Shown here: one piece after another, positions 18,679-27,691 of the stretch
How positions within the stretch are numbered: the first letter of the stretch is position 1
Layout: every line of letters starts with the position of its first letter
From: Ktedonobacteria bacterium brp13
Lineage (GTDB): Bacteria > Chloroflexota > Ktedonobacteria > Ktedonobacterales > Ktedonobacteraceae
Direction: 5' to 3'
Assembly: GCA_015099395.1 (NCBI GenBank)
Contig: AP024096.1
Coordinates: 5,456,001 to 5,520,000, forward strand
DNA length: 64,000 nucleotides
Made by a program: the position numbers and the translations under genes
The notes under the pieces: model-generated
Databases searched by the model: none
Told to the model about the DNA's origin: nothing
What the model saw: the letters and a program-made list of their open reading frames with translations, nothing else

Positions 18679-20190
18679 ATGGAGCGACTACACGACGCTT
18701 GTGGAATAGTTGGCATCTACATGCCGAAAGGGGAGACGAACCTCGATGTACGCCGTTATCTGACGCTGGCCCTGACCGCTCTACAGCATAGAGGTCAGGA
18801 GAGCGCCGGGATGGCGGTCTACGATCACAATAACCAGATTGTACATCGTGTCGGAATGGGGAAAGTTCGCGAAGTCTTTAGCGACTCTGGTACCAGCCTA
18901 CCAGAAACAAGCTGCGGTATCGGACATGTCCGCTATTCCACAACTGGTTCTAGTTGCGTAGAGAACGCAGGACCATTTGTTGTAGGTGAGCGCAGTAGCC
19001 AGTATGAGACAATTGCTCTGGCTCACAATGGCAATATTGTCAACGGCGATACACTCCGTACCCTGATTCCACAGGCGAATCTGATATCAACCACTGAGAG
19101 CGAGATCCTCGCGCAGATGTTGCTCTACGCACCCGGTAAGACACTGCGTGATCGTATGATCGAGACCTTCCCGCTTCTCCGTGGCTCATACAGTCTGGTC
19201 ATTCTGACCGAGGGGAAGCTCTTCGCGACGCGCGATCCCTGGGGCATGCGACCACTCTGTATCGGACGAATCGGCAATAGCTGGATCGCCGCCTCAGAGT
19301 CGTGTGCGCTGGATCGCATGGGCGCGACCTATATCCGCGAGGTCGAGCCAGGCGAGTTTATCACCTTCGATGAAGATGGGATGCACTCCGAGTTCCTGGT
19401 GAAAGGCCAAAAGCATTCTCTGTGTGTCTTCGAACATATCTACTTTTCAGAAGCCACCAGTCGACTTAATGATGCCTATGTCTATAATGTACGTGAGGCC
19501 CTGGGACGCGGATTGGCCCGCGAATACCCGGTTGAAGCAGACTTGATCGTACCGGTCCCCGACTCGTCGATCCCTGCAGCTCTGGGCTACGCGACCGAGT
19601 CCGGTATCCCCTATGCTCATGCGATCATCAAGAACCGCTATAGCGACCGTACGTTCATCAAACCCGATCAACGTCTGCGCCAGCTAGAAGTTGACCTGAA
19701 GTTCAATATGGTGCAGCCCAAGATCGAAGGCAAGCGATTGGTCATTGTTGATGACTCGGTCGTACGAGGCAATACGATGAAGCGTCTCGTCTCAGCGTTA
19801 CGTAATCGCGGCGTCAAAGAGATCCATCTGCGTTCGAGTGCGCCTCCGCTACGCCATCCCTGCTACTTTGGTATCGACATCCCACAGGAGGATGAACTCA
19901 TTGCAGCCGGGCGTACCGTACAGGAGATAGCAGACTATATCGGTGTTGACAGCCTGGGGTATCTCAGTCTCGCTGGTCTTGGACGAGCTATCCAGACCGC
20001 TGAAAGCATGGACACGCTGGCACCTGCCGATTATCCGGATGACAAGAGCGCCCGCGCCTTCCTGGACAAAGAGTTCTGCTATGGTTGTATGGAGAAAAAC
20101 GGCTGGCCCTTTGATCCCATTGCAGGCGCGAAACACGGAGCCCAACACGCTACCTTCATCCCACGCGACATCGTCGGCAGAAAAGCGTAA
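18679..20190 (+). CDS. purF: Amidophosphoribosyltransferase, Fe-S type with propeptide
   Basis: 503 aa from ATG 18679 (GAGGAG ribosome site). Catalyses the first committed step, PRPP plus glutamine to phosphoribosylamine. The start gives a short propeptide MERLHDA before CGIVGIY, whose Cys becomes the N-terminal nucleophile after processing. The PRPP site is VIVDDSVVRGNT. Cysteines that fit the 4Fe-4S cluster of the Bacillus-type enzyme are in CVFEHIYF, HPCYFGID and CYGCMEKNG. Fe-S type enzymes are oxygen-sensitive and feedback-inhibited by nucleotides. A strong hairpin follows before purD. Confidence 0.97.
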   Translation: MERLHDACGIVGIYMPKGETNLDVRRYLTLALTALQHRGQESAGMAVYDHNNQIVHRVGMGKVREVFSDSGTSLPETSCGIGHVRYSTTGSSCVENAGPFVVGERSSQYETIALAHNGNIVNGDTLRTLIPQANLISTTESEILAQMLLYAPGKTLRDRMIETFPLLRGSYSLVILTEGKLFATRDPWGMRPLCIGRIGNSWIAASESCALDRMGATYIREVEPGEFITFDEDGMHSEFLVKGQKHSLCVFEHIYFSEATSRLNDAYVYNVREALGRGLAREYPVEADLIVPVPDSSIPAALGYATESGIPYAHAIIKNRYSDRTFIKPDQRLRQLEVDLKFNMVQPKIEGKRLVIVDDSVVRGNTMKRLVSALRNRGVKEIHLRSSAPPLRHPCYFGIDIPQEDELIAAGRTVQEIADYIGVDSLGYLSLAGLGRAIQTAESMDTLAPADYPDDKSARAFLDKEFCYGCMEKNGWPFDPIAGAKHGAQHATFIPRDIVGRKA

Positions 20191-20226
20191 TCGAGCTCAA
20201 AATAAGCAGGTCATCGGTCATCATAC

Positions 20227-20279
20227 TGGTACTGCAGCATCCTCTGCCACTGCGGGGACGGAGGGATGCTGCAGTACCA
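20227..20279 (+). terminator. Strong hairpin between purF and purD
   Basis: A perfect 16-bp stem pairs TGGTACTGCAGCATCC with GGATGCTGCAGTACCA around a 21-base loop. There is no T-run after it. It may terminate, attenuate or protect the purF 3' end within the cluster. Confidence 0.55.
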
Positions 20280-20362
20280 ATAGTGTTTCTACAACGTTTC
20301 TACAGCGTAATCCCTGCATTGCAATTAGAGAGATTTGATAGATAAAGACGAGAGGTCGGTCT

Positions 20363-21634
20363 ATGCGTATATTCGTTATTGGTTCAGGGGCACGTGAACA
20401 TGCACTGGTCTGGAAACTGGCTCAGAGCACACGCGTCGATAAGATCTATGCGGCACCGGGCAATCCCGGTATGCAGCCATACGCAGAACGAGTGCATATC
20501 GGTGTCAGTCAACTCCATGAGTTGGCAACCTTCGCGGAGCAGAACGCTATCGATTATACGATCGTTGGCCCGGAAGTACCGCTTATTGAAGGGATTGTGA
20601 ATCTCTTCCGCCAGCGCGGTCTCAAGATCTTTGGCCCGACAAAAGCGGGAGCAGAACTTGAGGGAAGCAAAGCCTTTACAAAAGAGCTGCTCACCAGCGC
20701 CGGGATCCCTACGGCTCAGCATCGTACGTTTAGCGATTACAATCTCGCACTGCAATATTTACAACGCCACGGCGCACCGGTCGTTATCAAAGCCGACGGC
20801 AATGCATCCGGCAAGGGAGCGATTGTCGCCCACGACGAGGCGACTGCGCAAGAGGCACTCAAACAGATGATGGTCGATCGCATCTTCGGGGCAGCCGGCG
20901 ATGTCGTGGTCATTGAAGAATATTTGGCAGGCGATGAGATCGGGGCCACTGCTATCTGCAACGGCACCAACTTCTTACCGTTCTATCTTTCCCAGGATCA
21001 TAAGCGTGCTCTCGACAACGATAAAGGTCTGAATACCGGCGGCATGGGTGCCTATACCCCACTCTCTTTTGTAGATGCCGCACAGACCGACCGCATCTAT
21101 AAAGAGATCGTCGAGGCGACCCTCTACGCACTCAAAGAGCGCAATATCGACTTTACTGGTGTACTCTACACCAATATCATGCTCACGAAAGATGGCCCCA
21201 GAGTCATTGAGCATAACACACGCTTCGGCGATCCTGAGACACAGGCCTTTATGGTACTGTTACAGCAAGATATCCTGGATGTACTTGAGTTCGCAGAAGG
21301 AGGCACGGTCGATCCCAGCACACTCTGGCGTCCTGGCTATGCCGTCAGCTTATCGCTCACCGCCAATGGCTATCCAGGTGCCTATCGTTCAGGTCTGCCT
21401 ATCAGTGGCATCGAAGAGGCAGAGGAGCTGGAGAACGTCTATGTCTTCCACGCAGGCACTGCTATTAAAGATGATCAGTTGGTCACAGCAGGCGGGCGTG
21501 TCCTGAGTGTCGTAGCCTCCGGCCCCACACTGGAAGAGGCCGTCCAACGCGTCTACGAGGCCGCAGAAAAGATTCATTTCGAAGGCATGTGTTATCGGAG
21601 AGATATTGCCCATCGCGCCTTAACCGGCAAATAA
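20363..21634 (+). CDS. purD: Phosphoribosylamine-glycine ligase (GAR synthetase)
   Basis: 423 aa. ATP-grasp enzyme that joins glycine to phosphoribosylamine. N-terminal GSGAREHALVWKLA, ATP-grasp motifs PVVIKADGNASGKGA and EEYLAGDEIGATAI, the signature DNDKGLNTGGMGAYTP, and the metal-binding loop EHNTRFGDPETQ. Full length for the family. ATG 20363 has a GAGAGGT ribosome site. It comes before purN, which formylates its product. Confidence 0.97.
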   Translation: MRIFVIGSGAREHALVWKLAQSTRVDKIYAAPGNPGMQPYAERVHIGVSQLHELATFAEQNAIDYTIVGPEVPLIEGIVNLFRQRGLKIFGPTKAGAELEGSKAFTKELLTSAGIPTAQHRTFSDYNLALQYLQRHGAPVVIKADGNASGKGAIVAHDEATAQEALKQMMVDRIFGAAGDVVVIEEYLAGDEIGATAICNGTNFLPFYLSQDHKRALDNDKGLNTGGMGAYTPLSFVDAAQTDRIYKEIVEATLYALKERNIDFTGVLYTNIMLTKDGPRVIEHNTRFGDPETQAFMVLLQQDILDVLEFAEGGTVDPSTLWRPGYAVSLSLTANGYPGAYRSGLPISGIEEAEELENVYVFHAGTAIKDDQLVTAGGRVLSVVASGPTLEEAVQRVYEAAEKIHFEGMCYRRDIAHRALTGK

Positions 21635-21701
21635 ACTATTCATATCAATAGACAACATAGAGTACAAACAAGGCAGACAAGCAGAAGGGATTGAGTAGGG
21701 A

Positions 21702-22367
21702 ATGAGTGGTACCGAACAGAGACAGAGTACTTCGAGTCGTACACTGCGCATAGCAGTGCTTATCTCAGGCAACGGGAGTAACTTACAGGCACTGATTGAT
21801 GCAGTTGAAGAGGGACAGCTACCAGGCGTTGAGATCGCCCTGGTCATCAGCAATCAGGCGGATGCACAGGGTCTGCAACGCGCACTTCAACATAAGATAC
21901 CGGCGCTCTACCTGCCGTGGAAGAAGCGAGCAGAGGCAGAGGCACGTGTAGCCACTCTACTCGATCTTTTCCAGGTCGAGCTGATTGTCCTCGCTGGCTT
22001 CATGCGCATCCTGGGCGCGGAGTTCACTGTCCGCTATCCACAGCGTATCATCAACCTGCATCCATCACTCCTCCCGGACAACGGAGAAGAGCAGTACACA
22101 ACCAGCGACGGTACCACCATACCCGCATTGCGCGGCATCAACGTCGTCCAACAGGCGCTTGACCTCGGTCTGCCTGTTACTGGCAGCACTGTCCACTACG
22201 TTATCCCCGCCGTCGACGCAGGGCCCGTCATCAGCCGTGCTGAGATACGCATCGAAGCAGGCGACACCGAAGAAATTCTACACGAAAAGCTCAAAGGTGA
22301 AGAACACCGGCTGATCGTCGCAGTCGTACGTGCATACGCAGAAAAGCAGCGACTGGTTAACGCGTAA
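21702..22367 (+). CDS. purN: Phosphoribosylglycinamide formyltransferase
   Basis: 221 aa. Transfers formyl from 10-formyltetrahydrofolate to GAR. Motifs: VLISGNGSNLQALIDA, GFMRILG, the catalytic region INLHPSLLP, and Asp in PAVDAGPVI. The usual short loop after HPSLLP (FPG.HA) is replaced by a longer stretch (DNGEEQYTTSDGTTIPALRG), an unusual feature next to the active site. The His that normally sits in this loop is not obvious. It is the last gene of the main purine cluster. Confidence 0.93.
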   Translation: MSGTEQRQSTSSRTLRIAVLISGNGSNLQALIDAVEEGQLPGVEIALVISNQADAQGLQRALQHKIPALYLPWKKRAEAEARVATLLDLFQVELIVLAGFMRILGAEFTVRYPQRIINLHPSLLPDNGEEQYTTSDGTTIPALRGINVVQQALDLGLPVTGSTVHYVIPAVDAGPVISRAEIRIEAGDTEEILHEKLKGEEHRLIVAVVRAYAEKQRLVNA

Positions 22368-22400
22368 AACGGCATACAGCACAGAAGGCTGTGCTTAGGG

Positions 22401-22421
22401 TTCAGGGTTCAGGGTTCAGGG
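22401..22421. repeat. Three tandem TTCAGGG heptamers
   Basis: Three exact 7-bp units preceded by a partial unit (TTAGGG) lie just after purN. No coding or structural role is apparent. Confidence 0.8.
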
Positions 22422-22536
22422 TGTAACTCTTTTGTGCCTACCATCGTAGAAGACCTGTATACAAAAATACGTGTTGAAGAAACACTATCAGAAGCGGAAG
22501 ATCGCTGGAGGTAGAGCAGACTAAAAGGAGAGTTTC

Positions 22537-22911
22537 ATGTCGACATATCAAAAACCACTTGTTATAGGAGTATTCACAAGCGCAGCGGACGCACAGGGCG
22601 CTATCGAGGATCTGCGTGGCGCGGGCTTCGAGAAGAATCAAATCGGGCTTGCTTCACAAGAAGTAGGCAACGTGACCTCAAATCTGGTCAACGAACTGGC
22701 AAACCTGGGTGTCGATCGTGAACAAGCCAACTTCTATGATAATGAATATAAGCAAGGTCGTCCCGTTGTCTCAGTACGCACAGATGGTCGCGATCAAGAT
22801 GCAGTGAACATCATTACACAGCACAATGGTCGCACCGATGCTGATAGTGCTGGAACCAGCGCGGCAGATATAAGTAATACACAACGTGACCAGCGTACCG
22901 ACGATCGCTAG
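22537..22911 (+). CDS. General stress protein 17M-like (YflT-like) protein
   Basis: 124 aa. The N-terminal 75 residues match the heat/general-stress 17M domain: VIGVFTSAADAQGAIEDLRGAGF, then VDREQANFYDNEYKQGRPVVSV. The C-terminal 40 residues are polar and low complexity. It has an AAGGAGAG ribosome site. In Bacillus, members are stress-induced with no defined activity. The neighbour clpE also belongs to a stress response. A good terminator follows. Confidence 0.8.
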   Translation: MSTYQKPLVIGVFTSAADAQGAIEDLRGAGFEKNQIGLASQEVGNVTSNLVNELANLGVDREQANFYDNEYKQGRPVVSVRTDGRDQDAVNIITQHNGRTDADSAGTSAADISNTQRDQRTDDR

Positions 22912-22942
22912 CATTACAACTGCTCACGAACAACGATTGCAT

Positions 22943-22979
22943 AGAGATCGCCGCTTGCCCCCGCGAGTCGGCGATCTCT
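22943..22979 (+). terminator. Terminator after the stress-protein gene
   Basis: An 11-bp perfect stem, AGAGATCGCCG with CGGCGATCTCT, and a 15-base loop, followed by CTTTCTAT. Confidence 0.7.
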
Positions 22980-23072
22980 CTTTCTATGTAGTATAGGAAA
23001 ACCTATAGCGCACCTGAATATTCATAGAAATCTGGGAATAATGAAGATTACCCTTACGTTATATACAATGAA

Positions 23073-23099
23073 TTAGCAAAACGACGCTACGAGTGCCAA
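23073..23099 (+). promoter_or_regulatory. CIRCE-like HrcA operator 1
   Basis: TTAGCAAAA, nine bases, then GAGTGCCAA. Compared with the CIRCE consensus TTAGCACTC-N9-GAGTGCTAA, the left arm matches 6/9 and the right arm 8/9. A TACAAT -10-like hexamer ends 3 bases upstream (23064-23069), so HrcA bound here would cover the start of transcription. Confidence 0.6.
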
Positions 23100-23143
23100 T
23101 TCCTGCAACCAGAACACATCCTCATGCGTCATACTTTATGAGA

Positions 23144-23170
23144 TTAGCAATCAGATGAAAGGAGTGCTAA
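23144..23170 (+). promoter_or_regulatory. CIRCE-like HrcA operator 2
   Basis: TTAGCAATC, nine bases, then GAGTGCTAA: 17 of 18 arm positions match the CIRCE consensus and the spacer has the exact length. It lies 173 bases before clpE, in its leader, 71 bases after operator 1. A TACTTT hexamer at 23132 could be the -10 of a second promoter. Between here and the gene is a small hairpin (GGGCTTC 23288 with GAAGCCC 23305). Confidence 0.85.
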
Positions 23171-23342
23171 TTGCGGAATAAAGAACAGCGCATGAGCGTT
23201 TATATAGATAGATCAATAAAACAACATCTGGCTTTACAAGATATGAAGAAGCCATTCATAGTATTAGTAACCAAAGCAAATTTCGCCGGGCTTCGCACGA
23301 AGCTGAAGCCCCTGATAATAAAAATGTGAGGAGCATACAAGA

Positions 23343-25568
23343 ATGAATTGTGAACGTTGTCATAAAAATCCCGCTCGTGTACGTGTTGACGAGATGGTTA
23401 ATGGCCGTCGCGAGTCACACTACCTCTGCCAGAACTGCGTAGAAGAACTGATGGGTCAGATGAACATGAACAATGATCCTGATGGCGAGGGGTTCTCTGG
23501 TGCTCCCTTCGGCTTCAATGGTAATACTTCCGCAGCAGCGGGTCGCCAGGGCACAAACACAGCGACCGCTGAGCGTCAAAATAAGCAGAGTAAAACACCT
23601 ACACTTGACCAGTATGGTCGCGATCTTACGTTAGAAGCATCGCAGGGCAAGTTAGATCCCTCTGGTGGACGAGAAAAAGAGGTTCGTCGCCTGATTACAG
23701 TACTGGGTCGTCGCCAAAAGAATAACCCTGTACTCATCGGTGAGCCGGGCGTTGGTAAGACCGCTATCGTCGAAGGACTGGCGCGTCGTATCAATACTGG
23801 TGATGTACCGACAATCTTGCGCGGCAAGCGTATTGTCTCGCTCAACCTGGGTAACATGGTCGCGGGTGCCGCGTTCCGTGGTCAGTTTGAGCAGCGCATC
23901 AAATCGATCCTACAAGAATTACGTGAGGCTCCTGAGATCATCGTCTTCATCGACGAACTGCATACAGTCATCGGAGCAGGCAAGGCTGAAGGTTCAGTCG
24001 GTGCTGCAGACATGATCAAACCAGCCCTGGCACGTGGTGAGCTACGCTGTATCGGCGCAACCACCCTTGATGAGTATCGCAAGAACATTGAGAAGGATGC
24101 CGCTCTGGAGCGTCGTTTCCAGCCGATCCAGGTGAATGAGCCATCCGTCGAAGAGGCCATCGGTATGCTGCAAATGATACGCCCCAACTATGAGGCACAT
24201 CATGGTGTCAGCATCACTGACGAGGCACTGGAAGCAGCCGTCAAGCTGTCAGATCGCTACATCAACGATCGCTTCCTGCCTGACAAAGCTATCGACTTGA
24301 TGGATGAGGCTGGTTCTGCGCTTAATATAGAGGCCAACGAGCAGGGCATCATCGCTCCCTCGATGCAGGCACACCTTGAGCAGGAGTTAAGTCGCATCCA
24401 GGAGCAGAAAGAGACCGCAGCACAAGCTGAGGATTATGAGCAGGCCGCGAAACTGCGTCAGCAAGAGCTACAGATCCTCGGACAGTTGGACCAGGCCAGG
24501 AAGCAAGACGATCAGCAGATCTCGTTGATCGTAACACCTGAGCATATCGCCCAGGTTGTCGAACTCTGGACCGGTGTTCCGGTCAGTCAGATGCTTGAGA
24601 GCGAGCGTCAGAATCTGCGTTCGTTGGAGACCGACCTGCGCAAACGCGTCGTTGGACAGGACGAGGCGATCAGTTCTATCGCACGAGCGATCCGTCGCTC
24701 ACGCGCTGGCCTGAAAGATCCGAAACGTCCTATCGGTTCGTTCCTCTTCTTAGGACCAACCGGTGTCGGTAAGACCGAGCTAGCGAAGGCCCTGACGGCT
24801 GAACTGTTCGGTGGCGAAGAGAATCTGATCCGGCTCGACATGTCTGAGTACATGGAGCCACATACGGTCTCACGTCTCTTCGGTAGCCCTCCGGGATACG
24901 TTGGTTATGACGAGGGTGGACAGTTGACAGAGCAAGTTCGTCGCCATCCGTATAGCGTCATCTTGCTGGACGAGGTCGAGAAGGCTCATCCACAGGTCTT
25001 CAACTCACTCTTGCAGATCATGGATGATGGTCGCCTGACGGATGGACAGGGTCGCACGGTAGACTTCAAGAATACTGTTGTGATCATGACCAGTAACGTC
25101 GGTAGCGCTGATATGAAGCGCGCCGCGAGTATCGGCTTTAATAACAAGCAGGGCTCAGATGAGCGTGCAGCACAGGATGAGCAACTGCGTACCAAGGCAC
25201 TTGATGGATTGAAGCAAGCCTTCCGTCCAGAGTTCCTGAACCGTATCGACCAGATCGTCGTCTTCCACGCACTGCGTAAAGCAGAGCTGTATTCGATCGT
25301 TGATCTGCTGCTAGCCCAGGTGCAGGGTCGCCTGAACGAGCAAGGGATCTCCCTGGAGATCAGTGACGAGGCACGTGACCTGCTGTTACGTGAGGGTTAC
25401 GACGAGGAGTATGGTGCGCGACCACTACGCCGCGCGATCCAGCAGCACGTCGATGACATGCTCGCCGATGCACTACTAGCCGGAGAGATCGCGACCGGTC
25501 AGACAATTCGCCTGACAGTCGAAGACAGCAAGCTAGCAGTCGCACAGGTAGCGAACGTCCAGGCATAA
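23343..25568 (+). CDS. clpE: ClpE-like AAA+ protease unfoldase with N-terminal zinc finger
   Basis: 741 aa. A four-Cys zinc motif (Cys3, 6, 29, 32) replaces the usual Clp-N repeats. The first AAA domain follows (Walker A GEPGVGKTAIVEGLA, Walker B IVFIDELHTVIGAG), then a UVR-like coiled coil (AEDYEQAAKLRQQE), the second AAA domain (GPTGVGKTELAKAL, VILLDEVEKAHP) and the ClpB-type C-terminus. An IGF tripeptide near residue 597 fits the ClpP docking loop, so it should feed substrates to ClpP. The zinc domain plus UVR order is that of ClpE. The leader carries two CIRCE-like sites, pointing to HrcA heat-shock control; Firmicute clpE is normally under CtsR. GAGGAG ribosome site. Confidence 0.92.
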   Translation: MNCERCHKNPARVRVDEMVNGRRESHYLCQNCVEELMGQMNMNNDPDGEGFSGAPFGFNGNTSAAAGRQGTNTATAERQNKQSKTPTLDQYGRDLTLEASQGKLDPSGGREKEVRRLITVLGRRQKNNPVLIGEPGVGKTAIVEGLARRINTGDVPTILRGKRIVSLNLGNMVAGAAFRGQFEQRIKSILQELREAPEIIVFIDELHTVIGAGKAEGSVGAADMIKPALARGELRCIGATTLDEYRKNIEKDAALERRFQPIQVNEPSVEEAIGMLQMIRPNYEAHHGVSITDEALEAAVKLSDRYINDRFLPDKAIDLMDEAGSALNIEANEQGIIAPSMQAHLEQELSRIQEQKETAAQAEDYEQAAKLRQQELQILGQLDQARKQDDQQISLIVTPEHIAQVVELWTGVPVSQMLESERQNLRSLETDLRKRVVGQDEAISSIARAIRRSRAGLKDPKRPIGSFLFLGPTGVGKTELAKALTAELFGGEENLIRLDMSEYMEPHTVSRLFGSPPGYVGYDEGGQLTEQVRRHPYSVILLDEVEKAHPQVFNSLLQIMDDGRLTDGQGRTVDFKNTVVIMTSNVGSADMKRAASIGFNNKQGSDERAAQDEQLRTKALDGLKQAFRPEFLNRIDQIVVFHALRKAELYSIVDLLLAQVQGRLNEQGISLEISDEARDLLLREGYDEEYGARPLRRAIQQHVDDMLADALLAGEIATGQTIRLTVEDSKLAVAQVANVQA

Positions 25569-25598
25569 GCGCCAGTGAATAACCGCAGGCGAGTCGTA

Positions 25599-25637
25599 AA
25601 AGAAGGGTCGAGGCAACTATTGCCCCGGCCCTTCTTT
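25599..25637. terminator. Convergent terminator between clpE and the PHP gene
   Basis: AAAGAAGGG and GGCA pair with TGCC and CCCTTCTTT. The A-rich left edge and T-rich right edge allow termination in both directions. Confidence 0.75.
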
Positions 25638-25648
25638 CATATGGATAA

Positions 25649-26530
25649 TTACACAATACGAATACCCAGGCGTTCAAAGAAACGCTGACTGATCTCTGCG
25701 CGGTGTCTGATTGGCATGCGCGTGGGGCTACAATGAGAGTCGGAGCCAGTGGTAGAAAGCAGATTGTGCTGCTGCACATAGGCAAGGTAGCGCTCGGTCA
25801 TCTCCTTGCTGTGCGTGGGGTGGATGACTTCTATACCATCGAGGGGAACTTCGGCGCGTATCTGATCCAGTAGAGGGATATCGTAGAAGGTAAACTCCGG
25901 TTCGTTCCGGCCTGGATGGGCGATCAAACTCACACCACCGCTACGATGTGTGGCCTCTACAACCTCGGCAATGTCATAACGGATAGCATGATAGCCAGCC
26001 TCGACAATCAGCTTGAAACCCTCGCGATAGTCGGAGATATAGCCGTGTTCACGCAGGAGCCGGATATTATCGCCTGGTCGATCCAACTTCCCATTGTGGT
26101 CAGCTAACAGCTCATCCTGCCGGGGGAAATCGTAGCCTTTATGACGCAAGTATTCGTTAATCTCATATGCGTTCGCGATGCGCTGACGATCGATCTGCTC
26201 GGCCAGAGGTGCGAGTTCATTCTGGAGCGGATCGAAGCCAAAACAGAGCAGATCAGCCATACGATTCTGCCCGACAGGACCACGCCACTCAGTACTCATC
26301 TCAACACCGGATAAGACAGCGAGACCATGGGCCGCGCCCAGTTCCTGAATCTCTGCTACCTTATTGACACGATCATGGTCAGTAACGGCGACCAGATCGA
26401 AACCGTTAGAGGCAAGATATTCAATCAATTGTGTAGCAGGCCAACGACCATCGCTATACGTTGTATGCATGTGCAGATCAACGGATGAAGCGGGATGAAG
26501 CGTAAAATCTGGGATAATGAGACGAGACAA
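25649..26530 (-). CDS. PHP-domain metal-dependent phosphoesterase
   Basis: 293 aa from a TTG start (26530) with an AGGAGG ribosome site 8 bases upstream. The PHP metal motifs are DLHMHTTYSDG near residue 20, AVTDHDRV near 50, Glu in SGVEMSTEW near 78, SLIAHPGR near 200, and TGSDSH near 262. This pattern fits the RNase AM / nucleoside 3',5'-bisphosphate phosphatase branch, which trims small RNA ends or hydrolyses pAp-like compounds; the exact substrate is not decided. The insert between motifs (about 90-170) is typical of that branch. Confidence 0.87.
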   Translation of the reverse strand: MSRLIIPDFTLHPASSVDLHMHTTYSDGRWPATQLIEYLASNGFDLVAVTDHDRVNKVAEIQELGAAHGLAVLSGVEMSTEWRGPVGQNRMADLLCFGFDPLQNELAPLAEQIDRQRIANAYEINEYLRHKGYDFPRQDELLADHNGKLDRPGDNIRLLREHGYISDYREGFKLIVEAGYHAIRYDIAEVVEATHRSGGVSLIAHPGRNEPEFTFYDIPLLDQIRAEVPLDGIEVIHPTHSKEMTERYLAYVQQHNLLSTTGSDSHCSPTRMPIRHRAEISQRFFERLGIRIV

Positions 26531-26833
26531 GATGAATTCCTCCTGAATTCGCAGCCAAGAAGGCTTCTAGCGGAAGATCACACGTCGACGCGCGGCCTTT
26601 CCTTACATGTTACGAGCAGACAAGAGAGTACGGATGCACAGATGCTCTCTTTCAATGGTATCATAAAATATGCTACCCGGATGACGAATCTATGCCAGAG
26701 CCCGGCTAACAGCGGAGAGTTAGCCAGACCAATCCCTCGTGCCAATTTCGTGATAAGCTGTACACAAGTAGAGATAAAGCGGCTCTCCCCGAGTTGCTTA
26801 TTTTTGCTATGCTTGTACTAAAAGGATATTTTT

Positions 26834-27574
26834 ATGCTTGGGACATTGATAAATTTTGCGACGGTTATGGTTGGAGGAGTGCTGGGGCTATTGATCGGTG
26901 GGCGCATGCCAGAGCGCATCAAGACGATTGTCATCGCTTCAATCGGTCTGATTACGCTGGTAATGGGCATCTCTTCAGGAATTACGACGGCTAATCCGCT
27001 GATCCCATTACTGGCCCTGGTCATTGGTGCGGTAATTGGTGAATTGATCGATATCGATAAAGGGATCAACGTGCTGGGAGAGATGCTGAAGAAGCGCTTC
27101 TCCCGTCCAGATAGCCAGCAGAACTTTACGGCGGCCTTTGTGATCGCGAGCCTACAATTCTGCGTCGGCCCACTGACAATCCTGGGCTCGATCAACGATG
27201 GTCTGACAGGCGACTATCGTCTGCTAGCGATCAAAGCAGTACTGGATGGCTTCTCGGCGATCATCTTCGCGAGTAGCTTCGGGGTAGGCACCCTCTTTGC
27301 CGGAGCGACAATCCTGCTTGTACAGGGAGGGATATCGCTCTTAGCTGGTCTGCTCAAACCGTTGCTGGTCTCAAATCCACATCTGAGTATGGCCGCGCAG
27401 CCACGGGTCATCGAACTGGGGGCTGTAGGTGGTGTCATCCTGGTAGCGCTCGCGCTCAACATACTGGATATCAAGCGGATCAAGGTCGCGAATATGCTCC
27501 CCGCACTGATCATTGCACCACTCATCGTAGCTATTCTCAACCTCTTTGGGATACCGCTCAACTTCGGTCTGTAG
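26834..27574 (+). CDS. DUF554 family membrane protein (YqgA/YdfK-like)
   Basis: 246 aa with about six hydrophobic segments and a strong N-terminal family match (LGTLINFATVMVGGVLGLLI, RMPERIKTIVIASIGLITL). The family is proposed to be a transporter or channel-like membrane protein, without a known substrate. The ATG has an AAAGGAT ribosome site. Stands alone between a 300-base gap and pcrA. Confidence 0.88.
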   Translation: MLGTLINFATVMVGGVLGLLIGGRMPERIKTIVIASIGLITLVMGISSGITTANPLIPLLALVIGAVIGELIDIDKGINVLGEMLKKRFSRPDSQQNFTAAFVIASLQFCVGPLTILGSINDGLTGDYRLLAIKAVLDGFSAIIFASSFGVGTLFAGATILLVQGGISLLAGLLKPLLVSNPHLSMAAQPRVIELGAVGGVILVALALNILDIKRIKVANMLPALIIAPLIVAILNLFGIPLNFGL

Positions 27575-27691
27575 GGAGATCAAGACTGCTTATGGTGTAC
27601 GATCTGTGATACAATAGCCTCGATCTGCAACGTTTTACGGCAATTATATTATCACATTATACTATTCATATTATTTTTCGGGAGGGTGATG

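Noticed and set aside
22395..22421. TTCAGGG repeats as a CRISPR or telomere-like array
   Set aside because: Only three heptamers with no spacers; simple tandem slippage explains them.
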